Part shown: positions 14,907 through 26,103 of the stretch, piece by piece
How positions within the stretch are numbered: position 1 is the stretch's first letter
How the letters are laid out: every line of letters begins with the position of its first letter
Origin: DASYKS01 sp031404815
GTDB lineage: Bacteria; Acidobacteriota; Thermoanaerobaculia; Multivoradales; UBA5704
Length of the DNA: 64,000 nt
Assembly (NCBI GenBank): GCA_031404815.1
Contig: JANNIH010000019.1
Span: forward strand, 62,001 to 126,000
Reading direction: 5' to 3'
The notes under the pieces: generated by a model
Told to the model about the DNA's origin: nothing
The model's database searches: none
What the model saw: only the letters and a program-made list of their open reading frames with translations
Position numbers and translations under genes: made by a program

Positions 14907-15689
14907 TCAGTCCGGTGGCGTTCCGATGACCTCCTTGGCCAATAAAGCCAGCAGCTTGTCGAATGCCGTGGAAGGATCGAAGGATACGAGCCGGGCGTTC
15001 TCGTCCCAGCGGCCGGAGAGTGAATCGATGGCGTCCAGGGCCGCGACCAGATCCCAGGCGGGAAAGCTGCGGCGCAACGGATAGCGCCAGCGTGTGCGAC
15101 GCAACCAGCGGTTGCTGTGCTCGCGTAAATACGTTCCCAGCCCGCCGGTGGCTCCGATGCGTTCCAGTTCGGTCTGGCCGATCCGCAACTTGCGCACAAC
15201 GTCCAGTGGAAAGATCCGCAGCTCGCGCCACGGTTGCTGAAGCACAAAGTGGGCCGCGCGGGGATCGGCACGGCGATTCAGATCGCTAAGCAGGAGTTGC
15301 GGAAACGTGAGCGGCTTGCGCACCGTGAGCACGGCTCGAAGCGTGCACCGGGACACCTCGGGATTGAGCCGCAGCGCTTGCGCCACATGGGTCAACGGTC
15401 CTAGCGCCAAGAGCGATGTGCCTGACGGCAAGCCCGCGATCGCTTCCGCTGCGCCCTGCGACGGCACGACAGGAACCCCTTCGCAATGCGCGGCCCGCAG
15501 CAGGTTGGTGGCGCAGCGCGCTGCCGTGTTTGCATCGGTGTTGCCGGTCGCGGCCGATACGCCCAGCAGTTCCACAACTCCGCTACGGGCCGCAGCTGCC
15601 ACGGTCGCCAACGCCAAACCATCGTCGACATCGCCGCGGCGGGCGCCTAGCGCAATATCAGTATCGACCCAGATGCGTGCTACAGCCAT
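14907..15689 (-). CDS. inosine-uridine type nucleoside hydrolase
   Basis: A 260-residue nucleoside hydrolase. The calcium-binding N-terminus reads VDTDIALG...GDVDDGLALA (family DTDxGxDDxxAL, with a short insertion), then VSAATGNTD, LLALGPLTHVA and LLSDLNRRADPRAAHFVL (family (E)xNxxxDPEAA). The usual C-terminal HDP motif appears replaced by FPAWDLVAAL, so the catalytic His is missing or displaced and substrate range is uncertain. It would hydrolyse nucleosides to base and ribose, complementing the PNP at 1180. Somewhat short for the family (about 310). Confidence 0.78.
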   Translation of the reverse strand: MAVARIWVDTDIALGARRGDVDDGLALATVAAAARSGVVELLGVSAATGNTDANTAARCATNLLRAAHCEGVPVVPSQGAAEAIAGLPSGTSLLALGPLTHVAQALRLNPEVSRCTLRAVLTVRKPLTFPQLLLSDLNRRADPRAAHFVLQQPWRELRIFPLDVVRKLRIGQTELERIGATGGLGTYLREHSNRWLRRTRWRYPLRRSFPAWDLVAALDAIDSLSGRWDENARLVSFDPSTAFDKLLALLAKEVIGTPPD

Positions 15690-15725
15690 GCGAGGCGCGT
15701 CGGCGAGCGGGCCGGTGCCGCCGAA

Positions 15726-15759
15726 GGGCTCGCGGGTTCGGAGGCGAGGACGCGAGCCC
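15726..15759 (-). terminator. hairpin upstream of the nucleoside hydrolase
   Basis: GGGCTCGCG (15726-15734) and CGCGAGCCC (15751-15759) form a 9-bp stem with a 16-base loop in the 181-bp gap. It could end transcription from the VapC relic or sit in the leader of the hydrolase gene. No T tract. Confidence 0.4.
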
Positions 15760-15870
15760 CCGAAGGTCGCTTGGTTTGGGATTCGAGCAATTTGAGGCTC
15801 CTCGGTTTTCCGTCCCTTCGGCGGAAAGATCTTTGATCACCGCATCGCGAGAGTCTTTCGGAATTGGAAT

Positions 15871-16176
15871 TCAAACGGCGACGATTTCGACCAAGTGCCC
15901 GATCGCACGAAAATCGTCAGGATTGCGGGTGTAGAGAGGCAGACCCGCAGCACAGGCGGTCGCCGCAAGGAGAAGGTCGACCGCCCGTGCTCCCCTTGCC
16001 TTACGGCCCGCCGCCACCACCGCCGCATAGATCCGGCCGTAAGCACGTGCCGCTTCGGAGTCGAAGGGGAGTGGATCGAACGCGGCTTCTGCTCTCTGGA
16101 GCCGATCCTGGCGGCGCGCTCGCTCTTCGGGATCCGAGACGGTAGCACGCCGTGCTACCGCGCGTCGAGGCAGGGT
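15871..16176 (-). pseudogene. VapC (PIN-domain) toxin, 5'-truncated
   Basis: The minus-strand frame ending at the stop 15871-15873 reads FDPLPFDSEAARAYG, then ARAVDLLLAATACA and LPLYTRNPDDFRAIG, the unmistakable C-terminal two-thirds of a VapC PIN domain, with the last acidic catalytic residues intact. It lacks a start and the N-terminal DxS(A/V)x(I/L) strand: going upstream the frame passes a perfect palindrome (16141-16159) and meets a stop at about 16177. No VapB gene accompanies it. A relic of a lost toxin-antitoxin locus. Confidence 0.85.
16141..16159. repeat. perfect palindrome at the VapC truncation point
   Basis: GGTAGCACG (16141-16149), one central base, then CGTGCTACC (16151-16159). 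It sits where homology to VapC ends and 35 bp from the end of the neighbouring gene; it could be a terminator stem or the scar of a mobile element. Confidence 0.6.
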
Positions 16177-16193
16177 TCAATGGGCGTTGCCGG

Positions 16194-16874
16194 TCAAGCC
16201 GGCAGCCGGCTCGGCGGCTTGGGGATCTCGCCCTTTACGGACTTCCCAACCAAGAAGAGCGAGCGGCCGAGGGGCCGTGGCACGTCGGCCACGGTCAGAT
16301 CGCGCGGGTTGGCGTCGAGGTCCGTAAAGAACGGTGTCCCGTGGGCGTAGGTTCCGCCGCACCGACGGCAGCGCACGCCCACGCTTTCGATCTTCGAGCC
16401 CAGGATCCCGCGCGCAACCAGCAGGCCGACGATGACGATCACTCCGGCGAGAAGCACCAACCATGATGGGTAGAGGACGCTGCCGAGCCACTCCGCCCCG
16501 ATCACGGCAGGCAAAACAAGGAGCGCCGCCTTCGAGACTCGCCAAATCCTTGCGGCGCTTTGCTTTCCGACGACCCACCCTCGCAGAAGCAGACCGAGGA
16601 CCATCACGACGGCGAGACCTACCAGGAAGGTTGGGGATGGAATGAGGCCGAGGGCCAACCATCCCGACACCACCACGGCCGGCGACAAGAGGAGGGCGGC
16701 CATCGCGAGCCGCTGCCTCATCTTTTCGAGACTCCCGATATTGTCCGGCACCATCCACGGATCGAGTTCGAACGAGCCGCAGGCGTCGCAGTACAGGTAG
16801 TGACGGTAGTACTGGACGGGGTAGATTTCCGGGTCGTTATCCCCGGTGGTATAGAGATCGGGGACGCTGCCCAT
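16194..16874 (-). CDS. membrane protein with zinc-ribbon Cys pairs
   Basis: A 226-residue protein. The N-terminal cytoplasmic part has YLYCDACGSFELDPW and the C-terminal part has GVRCRRCGGTYAHGT, two CxxC pairs that probably form one zinc ribbon together. Between them are four hydrophobic helices arranged as two pairs (about 58-100 and 118-155). The start could be the ATG at 16874 or a GTG two codons earlier. No recognised family and no operon partner; the downstream neighbour is a toxin relic. Confidence 0.6.
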   Translation of the reverse strand: MGSVPDLYTTGDNDPEIYPVQYYRHYLYCDACGSFELDPWMVPDNIGSLEKMRQRLAMAALLLSPAVVVSGWLALGLIPSPTFLVGLAVVMVLGLLLRGWVVGKQSAARIWRVSKAALLVLPAVIGAEWLGSVLYPSWLVLLAGVIVIVGLLVARGILGSKIESVGVRCRRCGGTYAHGTPFFTDLDANPRDLTVADVPRPLGRSLFLVGKSVKGEIPKPPSRLPA

Positions 16875-16952
16875 GTGCACCTCTCGTCGCGGTCATAATC
16901 GGCGGAGTTTACTCGGAAAAGCACGGAACGCGGCCCTGCGCGACAGGGCGCC

Positions 16953-17070
16953 CTACCCCTCCAACCCCGAATCCTCCAACAGCGCCTCCAGCAGCCGACC
17001 ACGTCGCCGCCCAGTTGATGGTAGGCGCGCACTTCGCCGGCGGTTTCGTAGATTGGGTGTCAATGGGGAT
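16953..17070 (-). pseudogene. deleted fragment of purine nucleoside phosphorylase gene
   Basis: A second, degraded copy of the 3' part of the gene at 1180-2028. From its stop (CTA at 16953-16955) it follows the last 13 codons (EDSGLEG end), then jumps about 156 bases to the stretch encoding VRAYHQLGGDVVG (16994-17050 aligns with 1381-1437), then loses about 25 more bases near 17050. No start and no complete active site. Confidence 0.85.
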
Positions 17071-17123
17071 GCCGAGGAAAATTCGGCGCGGTTGGACGCG
17101 TCGCTTCGGGGTATCATCCACCC

Positions 17124-17345
17124 ATGCAAGTCGCTACCGGAACCGTCGTTGACGGGAAGATCGTTCTAGAAGGGATTTCCCTCATAGAGGGATCGGTCGT
17201 AGCTATCGTCGCTCGGGGCGCGGACGAAGGGTTTTCGCTCACGAGAGCGGAAGAGGATGAGCTTCTCGCCGCCATGGCCGAGATCGACCGAGGCGAATAC
17301 GTCACGCTCGAAGATCTGCTGCAGTCGTTGCCGAGATCCGGCTGA
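17124..17345 (+). CDS. antitoxin of a ParE-type pair (toxin broken)
   Basis: A 73-residue protein starting MQVATGTVVDGKIVLEG, then GSVVAIVAR, and a charged helix TRAEEDELLAAMAEIDRGEYVTLEDLL, the layout of small antitoxins found directly before RelE/ParE toxins. It ends two bases before a ParE remnant (17348-17522). With its toxin disabled it may now be an orphan repressor or on the way to decay. Confidence 0.75.
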   Translation: MQVATGTVVDGKIVLEGISLIEGSVVAIVARGADEGFSLTRAEEDELLAAMAEIDRGEYVTLEDLLQSLPRSG

Positions 17346-17347
17346 GC

Positions 17348-17522
17348 ATGGCGTTGCGGATCAAGATTTCCGCCCGAGCAGCGAGCCATGTACAGAAAGC
17401 GGCCGAATGGTGGACGCAGAATCGCCCGGCCCGGGTACTTCATCTACTACAAATTCGAAGACGGCACTCTTCAGGTTCTCGCGTTGTGGCACGCGAGCCG
17501 CGAGCGCCAGCCGAATCTGTGA
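17348..17522 (+). pseudogene. ParE-family toxin with internal deletion and frameshift
   Basis: The first 27 codons give the ParE N-terminus (IKISARAASHVQKAAEWWTQNRPA). After about 17430 the ParE C-terminus continues in a different frame (GYFIYYKFEDGTLQVLALWHASRERQPNL, stop TGA at 17520). The central helix-and-sheet region of about 40 residues, including most of the ribosome or gyrase contact surface, is missing. The original frame runs on to 17542 as nonsense. The toxin is therefore inactive. Confidence 0.85.
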
Positions 17523-17577
17523 ACCTTACGGCAGGAATCTGAGCTATCGTTCCGCGCCGAATCGAGAACTTTCCCCT

Positions 17578-19071
17578 ATGTCCGAACTCGACGACCAGAT
17601 CCAGAACCGACGGGACAAGCGCGAGCGCTTAGCCGCGGCGGGCATTCCGATCTACCCGCAGCGCTTCGATTGGGATCTTGAACCCTCGGGCGTCCATGCC
17701 GCCCATGGCGAAAAGACCGCCGAAGAGCTGGAGGCCGCCGCTCTGCGCCTGGCGGTGCCGGGGCGCGTGGTGGCGATCCGTGAGCACGGCAAGTCGGCGT
17801 TCTTGGATCTGCACGACGGGCGGACCAAGCTCCAGCTGTTCGTCAAGAAGGACCGGCTCTCCGAAACCTCGCGGACGATTCTCGACAACCTCGACCTCGG
17901 CGACCAGATCGGCGCGGCGGGTGGGCTGATCCGCACCCGGGCGGGCGAGCTGTCGTTGATGGTCGATGAGCTGACCTTCCTCGCCAAGGCGCTCCGGCCG
18001 CTGCCCGAGAAGTGGCATGGGCTCGCCGACGTCGAGGCGCGCTACCGCCAGCGGTATTTAGATCTCGCGACCAACGAAGAGTCGCGCGCCGTGTTCGAGC
18101 TGCGTGCGGCGATCGTGCGCGGCATTCGGACCTTCCTGGATGCGCGCGGTTTTCTCGAAGTCGAGACGCCGATGATGCACGCGATCCCCGGCGGGGCGGC
18201 GGCGCGGCCGTTCGTCACCCACCACAACGCGCTCGACACCGAACTCTACCTGCGCGTGGCGCCGGAGCTGTTCTTGAAGCGGCTGCTGGTCGGCGGCATC
18301 CCGCGCGTCTACGAGATCAACCGGAACTTCCGCAACGAGGGGATCTCGACCCGCCACAACCCCGAGTTCACCATGCTCGAGTTTTACTGGGCGTACGCCG
18401 ACTACCGGCAGATGATGGACCTGACCGAAGAGCTGCTCTCCGGGCTCGCCGACGAGGCGAAGCGGGTGCTCGGCAAAGACGAGCTGAGTTGGGATGGCCA
18501 GGCGATCGATTTCGCCCGCCCCTGGGCGCGGCTCACGATGCGCGAGGCGGTCGCCAAATACGGCGGGGTGGCGCCCGAGCGGCTGGAAGACTTCGAGTCG
18601 GTGAGCGCCGAGCTGCGCCAGCGCGGGCTCGACGTACCCGCGGCGGCCACCTACGGGCACTGCCTGATGGCGCTGTTCGAGGAGCTGGCCGAGGCGCACC
18701 TGATCCAGCCGACGTTCGTCACCGACCACCCCGTCGAGGTCTCGCCGCTCGCCAAACAGCGGCCCGACGATCCCCGCTTCACCGAGCGGTTTGAACTCTA
18801 CATCGGCCGGATGGAGATGGCGAACGGCTTCTCCGAGCTGAACGATCCGGACGTCCAGGCCGAGCGCTTCCGCGAACAGCTCGCGGCGCGCGAGAGAGGC
18901 GACGCCGAGGCGCATCGCTTCGACGCCGACTACGTCCGCGCGCTCGAACACGCGATGCCGCCGGCCGCCGGGATCGGCATCGGCATCGATCGCCTGACCA
19001 TGCTACTCGCCGATCGGGCGTCGATCCGCGACGTGATTCTGTTCCCGCTGCTCCGGCCGGAGGCCGAGTAG
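17578..19071 (+). CDS. lysS: lysyl-tRNA synthetase, class II
   Basis: A 497-residue enzyme charging tRNA-Lys. The N-terminal OB-fold anticodon-binding domain (about 55-140: VPGRVVAIREHGKSAFLDLHDG) is followed by the class II core: motif 1 (FLEVETPMM), motif 2 (FRNEGISTRHNPEFTMLEFY) and motif 3 (GIGIGIDRLTMLLAD). Length and all motifs are as in bacterial LysS. ATG 17578 gives the usual N-terminus. It is the first gene of a co-oriented block of housekeeping genes running to about 30 kb. Confidence 0.97.
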   Translation: MSELDDQIQNRRDKRERLAAAGIPIYPQRFDWDLEPSGVHAAHGEKTAEELEAAALRLAVPGRVVAIREHGKSAFLDLHDGRTKLQLFVKKDRLSETSRTILDNLDLGDQIGAAGGLIRTRAGELSLMVDELTFLAKALRPLPEKWHGLADVEARYRQRYLDLATNEESRAVFELRAAIVRGIRTFLDARGFLEVETPMMHAIPGGAAARPFVTHHNALDTELYLRVAPELFLKRLLVGGIPRVYEINRNFRNEGISTRHNPEFTMLEFYWAYADYRQMMDLTEELLSGLADEAKRVLGKDELSWDGQAIDFARPWARLTMREAVAKYGGVAPERLEDFESVSAELRQRGLDVPAAATYGHCLMALFEELAEAHLIQPTFVTDHPVEVSPLAKQRPDDPRFTERFELYIGRMEMANGFSELNDPDVQAERFREQLAARERGDAEAHRFDADYVRALEHAMPPAAGIGIGIDRLTMLLADRASIRDVILFPLLRPEAE

Positions 19072-19093
19072 GGCCGCTGTTTTTCGTACCCTA

Positions 19094-19105
19094 GGGAGAT
19101 CTCCC
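19094..19105 (+). promoter_or_regulatory. palindrome over the lolC ribosome binding site
   Basis: GGGAGATCTCCC is a perfect 12-bp palindrome that contains the likely ribosome binding site (GGGAGA) and ends two bases before the TTG start at 19108. In RNA a hairpin with no room for a loop is unlikely, but pairing between transcripts or a protein site is possible. Confidence 0.35.
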
Positions 19106-19107
19106 GT

Positions 19108-20313
19108 TTGGCCTCGCGCCTCCTTCTTCGCCCCTGGCCTTTCCCCTGGCTGCTCGCGCTGCGCTACTTGAAGAGCACGCGGCGCGACGCGTTCGCGAGC
19201 TTTCTGGCCGCGGTCGCGGGGCTTGGGATCGCCCTCGGGGTCGGGGCGCTGATCCTGTCGCTCGCGTTGATCTCGGGGTTCCAAGAGGCGCTGCGCGGCG
19301 AGCTGCTTTCGCGCACTCCGGAGATCCTGATCGATCTACCGCGGGGGGCGGATGCGGAGGCGGCGCGCGCCGCGGTGGCCGGCGTTGAGGGAGTCCGCTC
19401 GGCGCGGCTCGAAGTGCGGGGGAGCGGCTGGATCGTCGATGGCGGCAAGGTCCAGCCGGTCGAGCTGGTCGGCTTCGACGGGCCGGTGCCGGCGTTCTTT
19501 CCCGGGGCGGCGGGCAAAGCCCCGGGGCTCTACCTGCCGGAGGGGCTTAGCACCCGTTGGGGCTTGCGCCCGGGGGAGGTCCTCGACGTCGTTTCACCGA
19601 AGCCGACGCTCGCGCCGTTCGGCGGCCCGGTGCCGCGCCTGCGCAGTGTGCCGCTCGCCGGGACCTACATCTCGGGGAAGACCCAAGAGGATCGCGAGCG
19701 GATCGGCCTGCCGCGCGCGATCGCCGAAAGCCTGCTCGGGCTCGCGAACCGGAAGATCGAAGTGACCGCGGGCGGTCTCGATGCCGCGCTCGCCGCCGCG
19801 CCGAGCTTGGTTGCGGCGCTTGAGGAGGTGGCGCCGGGGAGTGTCGTGCGCACCTGGGAAGACCTCAACCGGCCGCTCCTGTTCGCTCTCCGGCTGGAAA
19901 AGACGCTCACCTTCGTCGCCGTCTTCCTGATCGTCTTGGTCGCGACCCTCGCCCTCGTCGCTTCGCTCTCCCTGGTGATCGCGAGCAAGCGGAAGGAGAT
20001 TGGCATGCTCGGTGCGATGGGGGCGTCGGCGGATGATCTGAAGCGCGCGTTCCGGGCGCTCGGCGGCCTGATCGCCGGGATCGGCCTGGTGCTCGGCGGG
20101 ACCGGGGGTGTCGTCGCGGCCTATCTGCTCGATCGCTATCGGCTGCTGCCGGTGCCGGGTCGGGTCTACTTTCTCGACTACGTGCCGTTTTTGGTTCAGG
20201 GGCGCGATCTCGCCTGGGTCCTGCTGCTCACGTTCGCCCTCGCCCTCGCGGCCTCAACCTGGGCGGCGCGGCGCGCCGCGGCGCTCGATCCGTTGGAGGC
20301 CATGCGGCGATGA
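19108..20313 (+). CDS. lolC: LolC/LolE-type lipoprotein-releasing ABC permease
   Basis: A 401-residue inner-membrane protein with the LolCE layout: cytoplasmic WLLALRYLKSTRRDAFASF, first membrane helix (AAVAGLGIALGVGALILSLALISGF), a large periplasmic domain (about 75-260), then three helices near the C-terminus, with KRKEIGMLGAMGAS marking the coupling loop to the ATPase. It starts at TTG. It overlaps lolD (ATGA), so the two form one transporter that extracts outer-membrane lipoproteins for handover to LolA. A single permease gene implies a homodimer (LolF-like). Confidence 0.9.
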   Translation: MASRLLLRPWPFPWLLALRYLKSTRRDAFASFLAAVAGLGIALGVGALILSLALISGFQEALRGELLSRTPEILIDLPRGADAEAARAAVAGVEGVRSARLEVRGSGWIVDGGKVQPVELVGFDGPVPAFFPGAAGKAPGLYLPEGLSTRWGLRPGEVLDVVSPKPTLAPFGGPVPRLRSVPLAGTYISGKTQEDRERIGLPRAIAESLLGLANRKIEVTAGGLDAALAAAPSLVAALEEVAPGSVVRTWEDLNRPLLFALRLEKTLTFVAVFLIVLVATLALVASLSLVIASKRKEIGMLGAMGASADDLKRAFRALGGLIAGIGLVLGGTGGVVAAYLLDRYRLLPVPGRVYFLDYVPFLVQGRDLAWVLLLTFALALAASTWAARRAAALDPLEAMRR

Positions 20314-21008
20314 GCGTCAGGGTCGAAGCGCACGGGGTCTTTAAAGCGTATCGCGACGGCGCGCGGACCGTCCAGGTGCTCAGCGGCGCGAGCCTGTCGG
20401 TCACGGCGGGAGAGATCGTCGCGATCGTCGGCCCTTCCGGGTCGGGCAAGTCGACGCTGCTCCATCTGTTGGGCGGGCTCGACCGGGCCGACGCGGGCGA
20501 GATCCGGATCGGTGGTGAGCGGCTGGATGGGCTGTCGGCCGCCCGGCTCGCGGCGTTTCGGAATCGGACGATCGGCTTCGTCTTCCAGTTCCATCAGCTG
20601 TTGCCCGACTTTACGGCGCTCGAAAACGTCATGTTGCCCGGCCGGATCGCGGGGCTCGATCCCCGGGAGGTCCACGAGCGGGCGCGCGAGCTGCTCGACG
20701 AGGTGGGGCTCGGGGAACGATTCGATCATTTTCCGAATCAGCTCTCGGGCGGCGAGCGCCAACGGGTCGCGATCTGTCGGGCCTTGGCGCTCGATCCACC
20801 CCTCCTGCTCGCCGATGAGCCGACCGGCAACCTCGATCCGGCGACCGCAACCCAGGTTTTCGATCTGTTGCTGGAGCTGCAAAGCCGTCACCGGACGACC
20901 GCGGTCCTGGTTACCCACAACCCGGAGATCGCCGGGCGCTGTGCTAGGATCGCGAGGCTCGACGGCGGGGTTCTGGAGCCGGACCGGGAGGTCATTCGAG
21001 CCCCATGA
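20310..21008 (+). CDS. lolD: LolD-type ABC transporter ATPase
   Basis: A 232-residue ATPase of the MacB/LolD group: Walker A GPSGSGKST, Q-loop FVFQFHQLLPDFTALENVMLP (typical of LolD), signature LSGGERQRVAICRAL, Walker B LLLADEPTGNLD and switch His in VTHNPE. It overlaps the permease gene by four bases. It energises lipoprotein release. It is also the only MacB-like ATPase in the window, although the MacB-like permeases at 31-34 kb are not next to it. Confidence 0.95.
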   Translation: MSVRVEAHGVFKAYRDGARTVQVLSGASLSVTAGEIVAIVGPSGSGKSTLLHLLGGLDRADAGEIRIGGERLDGLSAARLAAFRNRTIGFVFQFHQLLPDFTALENVMLPGRIAGLDPREVHERARELLDEVGLGERFDHFPNQLSGGERQRVAICRALALDPPLLLADEPTGNLDPATATQVFDLLLELQSRHRTTAVLVTHNPEIAGRCARIARLDGGVLEPDREVIRAP

Positions 21009-21108
21009 TGTCTGTCGCGAGGGTGAGGACGAGGAGCTGAGACGAGCTGGAGCCGAGCCGAGAGTTCCTAACGGAGCGCCGAAACGGCCGATCGGGAGAC
21101 CGCCGCGC

Positions 21109-23535
<2,427 letters not shown>

Positions 23536-23612
23536 AGCTCGCGGGAAAGCCACTACGCCGCGGCCCCGGCATCCTCGGGGTCGCTTCCGGAAACGAACTT
23601 GGGAGAAGCCCG

Positions 23613-26063
23613 GTGACCGAGACGCCCCTTCGCAGAAAGCGCCCGTATGGCCCCGCAGTCCACGCGGGGCCCGTTGCACTCTGGCGCCGTTGCCTCGTGC
23701 TTCTGATGCTGCCGCTTTTGCTCTCCGCCGGCTTGCCGGTCGGAGCACAGGACGCCGCTCCGCGTACGATCGAAGCGATCGAGACGAAAGGTTTGGCCAC
23801 ACTTTCGGAAGAGACCTTGCTTTTCTATCTCGGTTTGGCGGTCGGTCAGCCGTTCGACGAGCGCGATCTCGACGCGCGAATCAAGCAGCTTTGGGATCGA
23901 CACCTGGTCGACGACATTCTGGTCGAGGAAGAGCCGGGTGGTGGTGGCGCCGAGGGGGGAATCAAGCTGGTCGTCACCGTGGTCGAACGCCCGATCTTGC
24001 GTTCGATCGATTTTCAGGGACTTAAACGAGTTTCGAAAACCGACGTCCAGGACAAGATCGCGACCCAGCGCATTCAGGTGCGCGAGAACGATCCGGTGAG
24101 CTTGGGTGAGCTGCAGCGGGTGAAGTCGCTGATCGAGGAGCTGTACAAAGAGAAGGGGTACCGCTTCGCTCAGGCGCGTTACACGATTGAAGAGGTCGGT
24201 CCGAACGAGAAGCGGGTGACCTTCTCGGTCGACGAGGGAAATCGGGTCCGCATCGCGGATGTCGGCTTCGAAGGCAACACGGTGTACAACGACCTTCGCC
24301 TCCGTCTGGTGATGAAGAAGACCAAAGAGACGAACCTGATCTCCCGGCTATCGAAACACGATATCTACAACCCGGCCTCTCTCCAAGAGGACCTCGACAA
24401 GGTCCGCGATCTCTACCGCGCCGCCGGCTATAAGAATATCGTGCTGGGGGAGCCGAAGATCGAGGTTCGGGCCAAGCGCCCGGAAGCGCCGTCGGCCAAG
24501 CAGAAGCGCCAGATGTACGTGACGATTCCCGTCGACGAAGGGGAGCGCTGGAAGTTCGGTGAGGTCAAGGTCGAAGGAAACAAAGTCTACACCGAGGCCG
24601 GATTGCTCCGGATGCTCCGCCAGCGTCCGAACTCCTGGCTCCGCTCGAAACTCCTGGACGATGGGGTGAAGGCGATCGACGAACTCTACCGGAATAACGG
24701 CTACATCTTCGCGCGCGTCGAGCCCGAAGTGATCGAGAAGTCCGGCAACGTCGCGGACGTCCTGATTCGGATTACCGAAGGGGATCAGTTCAAGGTGGGC
24801 CGGATCGAGTTCGATGGCAACGACAAGACCCGCGATCGCGTACTGCGCCGCGAGATCCGCCTCCAAGAGGGGAGCGTGATCTCGATCGCCGGGGTCAAGA
24901 ACACGGTGACCAAGGTCAACCAGTTGGGCTATTTCAAGCTCAACGAGGAAGATCCGGTCGAGATCGATTACGACAGCGCGAACAAGAAGGTGAACCTGGT
25001 GTTCAAGGGGCGCGAATCCGAGCGCACCGAGCTGCAGTTCGGCGGCGGCTGGAGCGAGGTCGACAAGTTCTTCGGCCAATTCTCGGTCAACACCAAGAAC
25101 TTCCTCGGCCGTGGCGAGCAGGTAGGCCTGTCGATTCAGACCGGCGGTACGCGCGACGCGCTCGACGTTTCGTACTACGTGCCCTGGCTGCGCGACAAGC
25201 CGCAGAGCTTGGGGCTCCGCCTGTACAGTCAGGATCTCGATTATGAGGTCTTCACCGACCAGCGGCTGCAGCGCAAATCGAAAGGTGCGGTGCTCACCTA
25301 CGGCCGTTCGTTCGGGCTGTTCCAGCAGGGGAGCGTCGCTTATAGCCGCGGCAAATACGACGACGAGCAGAGCTTCACGGACGTCAACGGCATGCCGCGG
25401 ACGGTGCGCTTGAAGATCGACAACTCGTCGCTCAAGCCGGTCTATCTGTACGATAGCCGCGACAACCCGTTCGAACCGGTGCGCGGCACCAAAATCAGCG
25501 CCAGCGCCGAGTATGCCGGCGGCTTTTTGGGCGGCGACAACTTCTTCCTGCGCCCGGAAGTCGGATTGAGTTACTTCCGTCCGGTCACCCGCGGTCAGGT
25601 GCGGACCATCTTCGCCACCAACATCGAGGCGGGGCTGATCCACAACTTGGACGTTAAGTTCGCCCTACCGTTCAACGAGCTTTATCGGCTCGGTGGCGAC
25701 AACAGCATCCGGGGGCACTCGTTCGGTTCGATTTTGGCGCTCGGCAAGAACGGTGGCGCGCTGGTCTCCTCCGACGGCATCGTGCTGGGTGGCGATCGCT
25801 TCTTCCAGGCGAACGTCGAATACCACTGGCTGCTCGGCGGTCCGTTCCGGGTCCTCGCGTTCGTCGACGCGGGAAACACCTGGAACACCGAGTTCGGCGC
25901 CGGGGTCGATCTGGGCAAGCTGCGCTACACGACCGGCCTCGAGTTGCGCGTTCTGCTGCCGGTGTTCGGTGCACCGCTTCGCTTCATCTACGCTTTCAAC
26001 CTCAACGAGAAACCGGACGACCGCTTCCAGCGGTTCCAGTTCAGCGTCGGGACCAGCTTCTAG
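23613..26063 (+). CDS. bamA: outer-membrane beta-barrel assembly protein BamA
   Basis: An 816-residue protein starting at GTG. A cytoplasm-side basic segment and hydrophobic stretch (LVLLMLPLLLSAGLPVGAQ) serve as the signal. Five POTRA domains follow (about 50-440; for example RSIDFQGLKRVSKTDVQDKI, VRIADVGFEGNTVYND), then a C-terminal surface-antigen barrel with the conserved GGDNSIRGHSFGS loop (the RGF/Y-type motif of the L6 lid) and a final aromatic residue (VGTSF), the usual barrel signal. Central subunit of the machine that folds outer-membrane proteins. The next gene encodes its chaperone partner OmpH. Confidence 0.95.
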   Translation: MTETPLRRKRPYGPAVHAGPVALWRRCLVLLMLPLLLSAGLPVGAQDAAPRTIEAIETKGLATLSEETLLFYLGLAVGQPFDERDLDARIKQLWDRHLVDDILVEEEPGGGGAEGGIKLVVTVVERPILRSIDFQGLKRVSKTDVQDKIATQRIQVRENDPVSLGELQRVKSLIEELYKEKGYRFAQARYTIEEVGPNEKRVTFSVDEGNRVRIADVGFEGNTVYNDLRLRLVMKKTKETNLISRLSKHDIYNPASLQEDLDKVRDLYRAAGYKNIVLGEPKIEVRAKRPEAPSAKQKRQMYVTIPVDEGERWKFGEVKVEGNKVYTEAGLLRMLRQRPNSWLRSKLLDDGVKAIDELYRNNGYIFARVEPEVIEKSGNVADVLIRITEGDQFKVGRIEFDGNDKTRDRVLRREIRLQEGSVISIAGVKNTVTKVNQLGYFKLNEEDPVEIDYDSANKKVNLVFKGRESERTELQFGGGWSEVDKFFGQFSVNTKNFLGRGEQVGLSIQTGGTRDALDVSYYVPWLRDKPQSLGLRLYSQDLDYEVFTDQRLQRKSKGAVLTYGRSFGLFQQGSVAYSRGKYDDEQSFTDVNGMPRTVRLKIDNSSLKPVYLYDSRDNPFEPVRGTKISASAEYAGGFLGGDNFFLRPEVGLSYFRPVTRGQVRTIFATNIEAGLIHNLDVKFALPFNELYRLGGDNSIRGHSFGSILALGKNGGALVSSDGIVLGGDRFFQANVEYHWLLGGPFRVLAFVDAGNTWNTEFGAGVDLGKLRYTTGLELRVLLPVFGAPLRFIYAFNLNEKPDDRFQRFQFSVGTSF

Positions 26064-26103
26064 AATCACGATTCGGACAGAAAATCCAAGGAGATTCTCT
26101 CGT

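Noticed and set aside
15658..15874. Possible VapB antitoxin beside the VapC relic
   Set aside because: Short minus-strand frames exist but lack any antitoxin-like pattern; the antitoxin gene appears lost.
24348..25643. Long minus-strand open frame inside bamA
   Set aside because: Its translation is low-complexity and shadows a fully conserved bamA on the plus strand; high GC makes such frames common.
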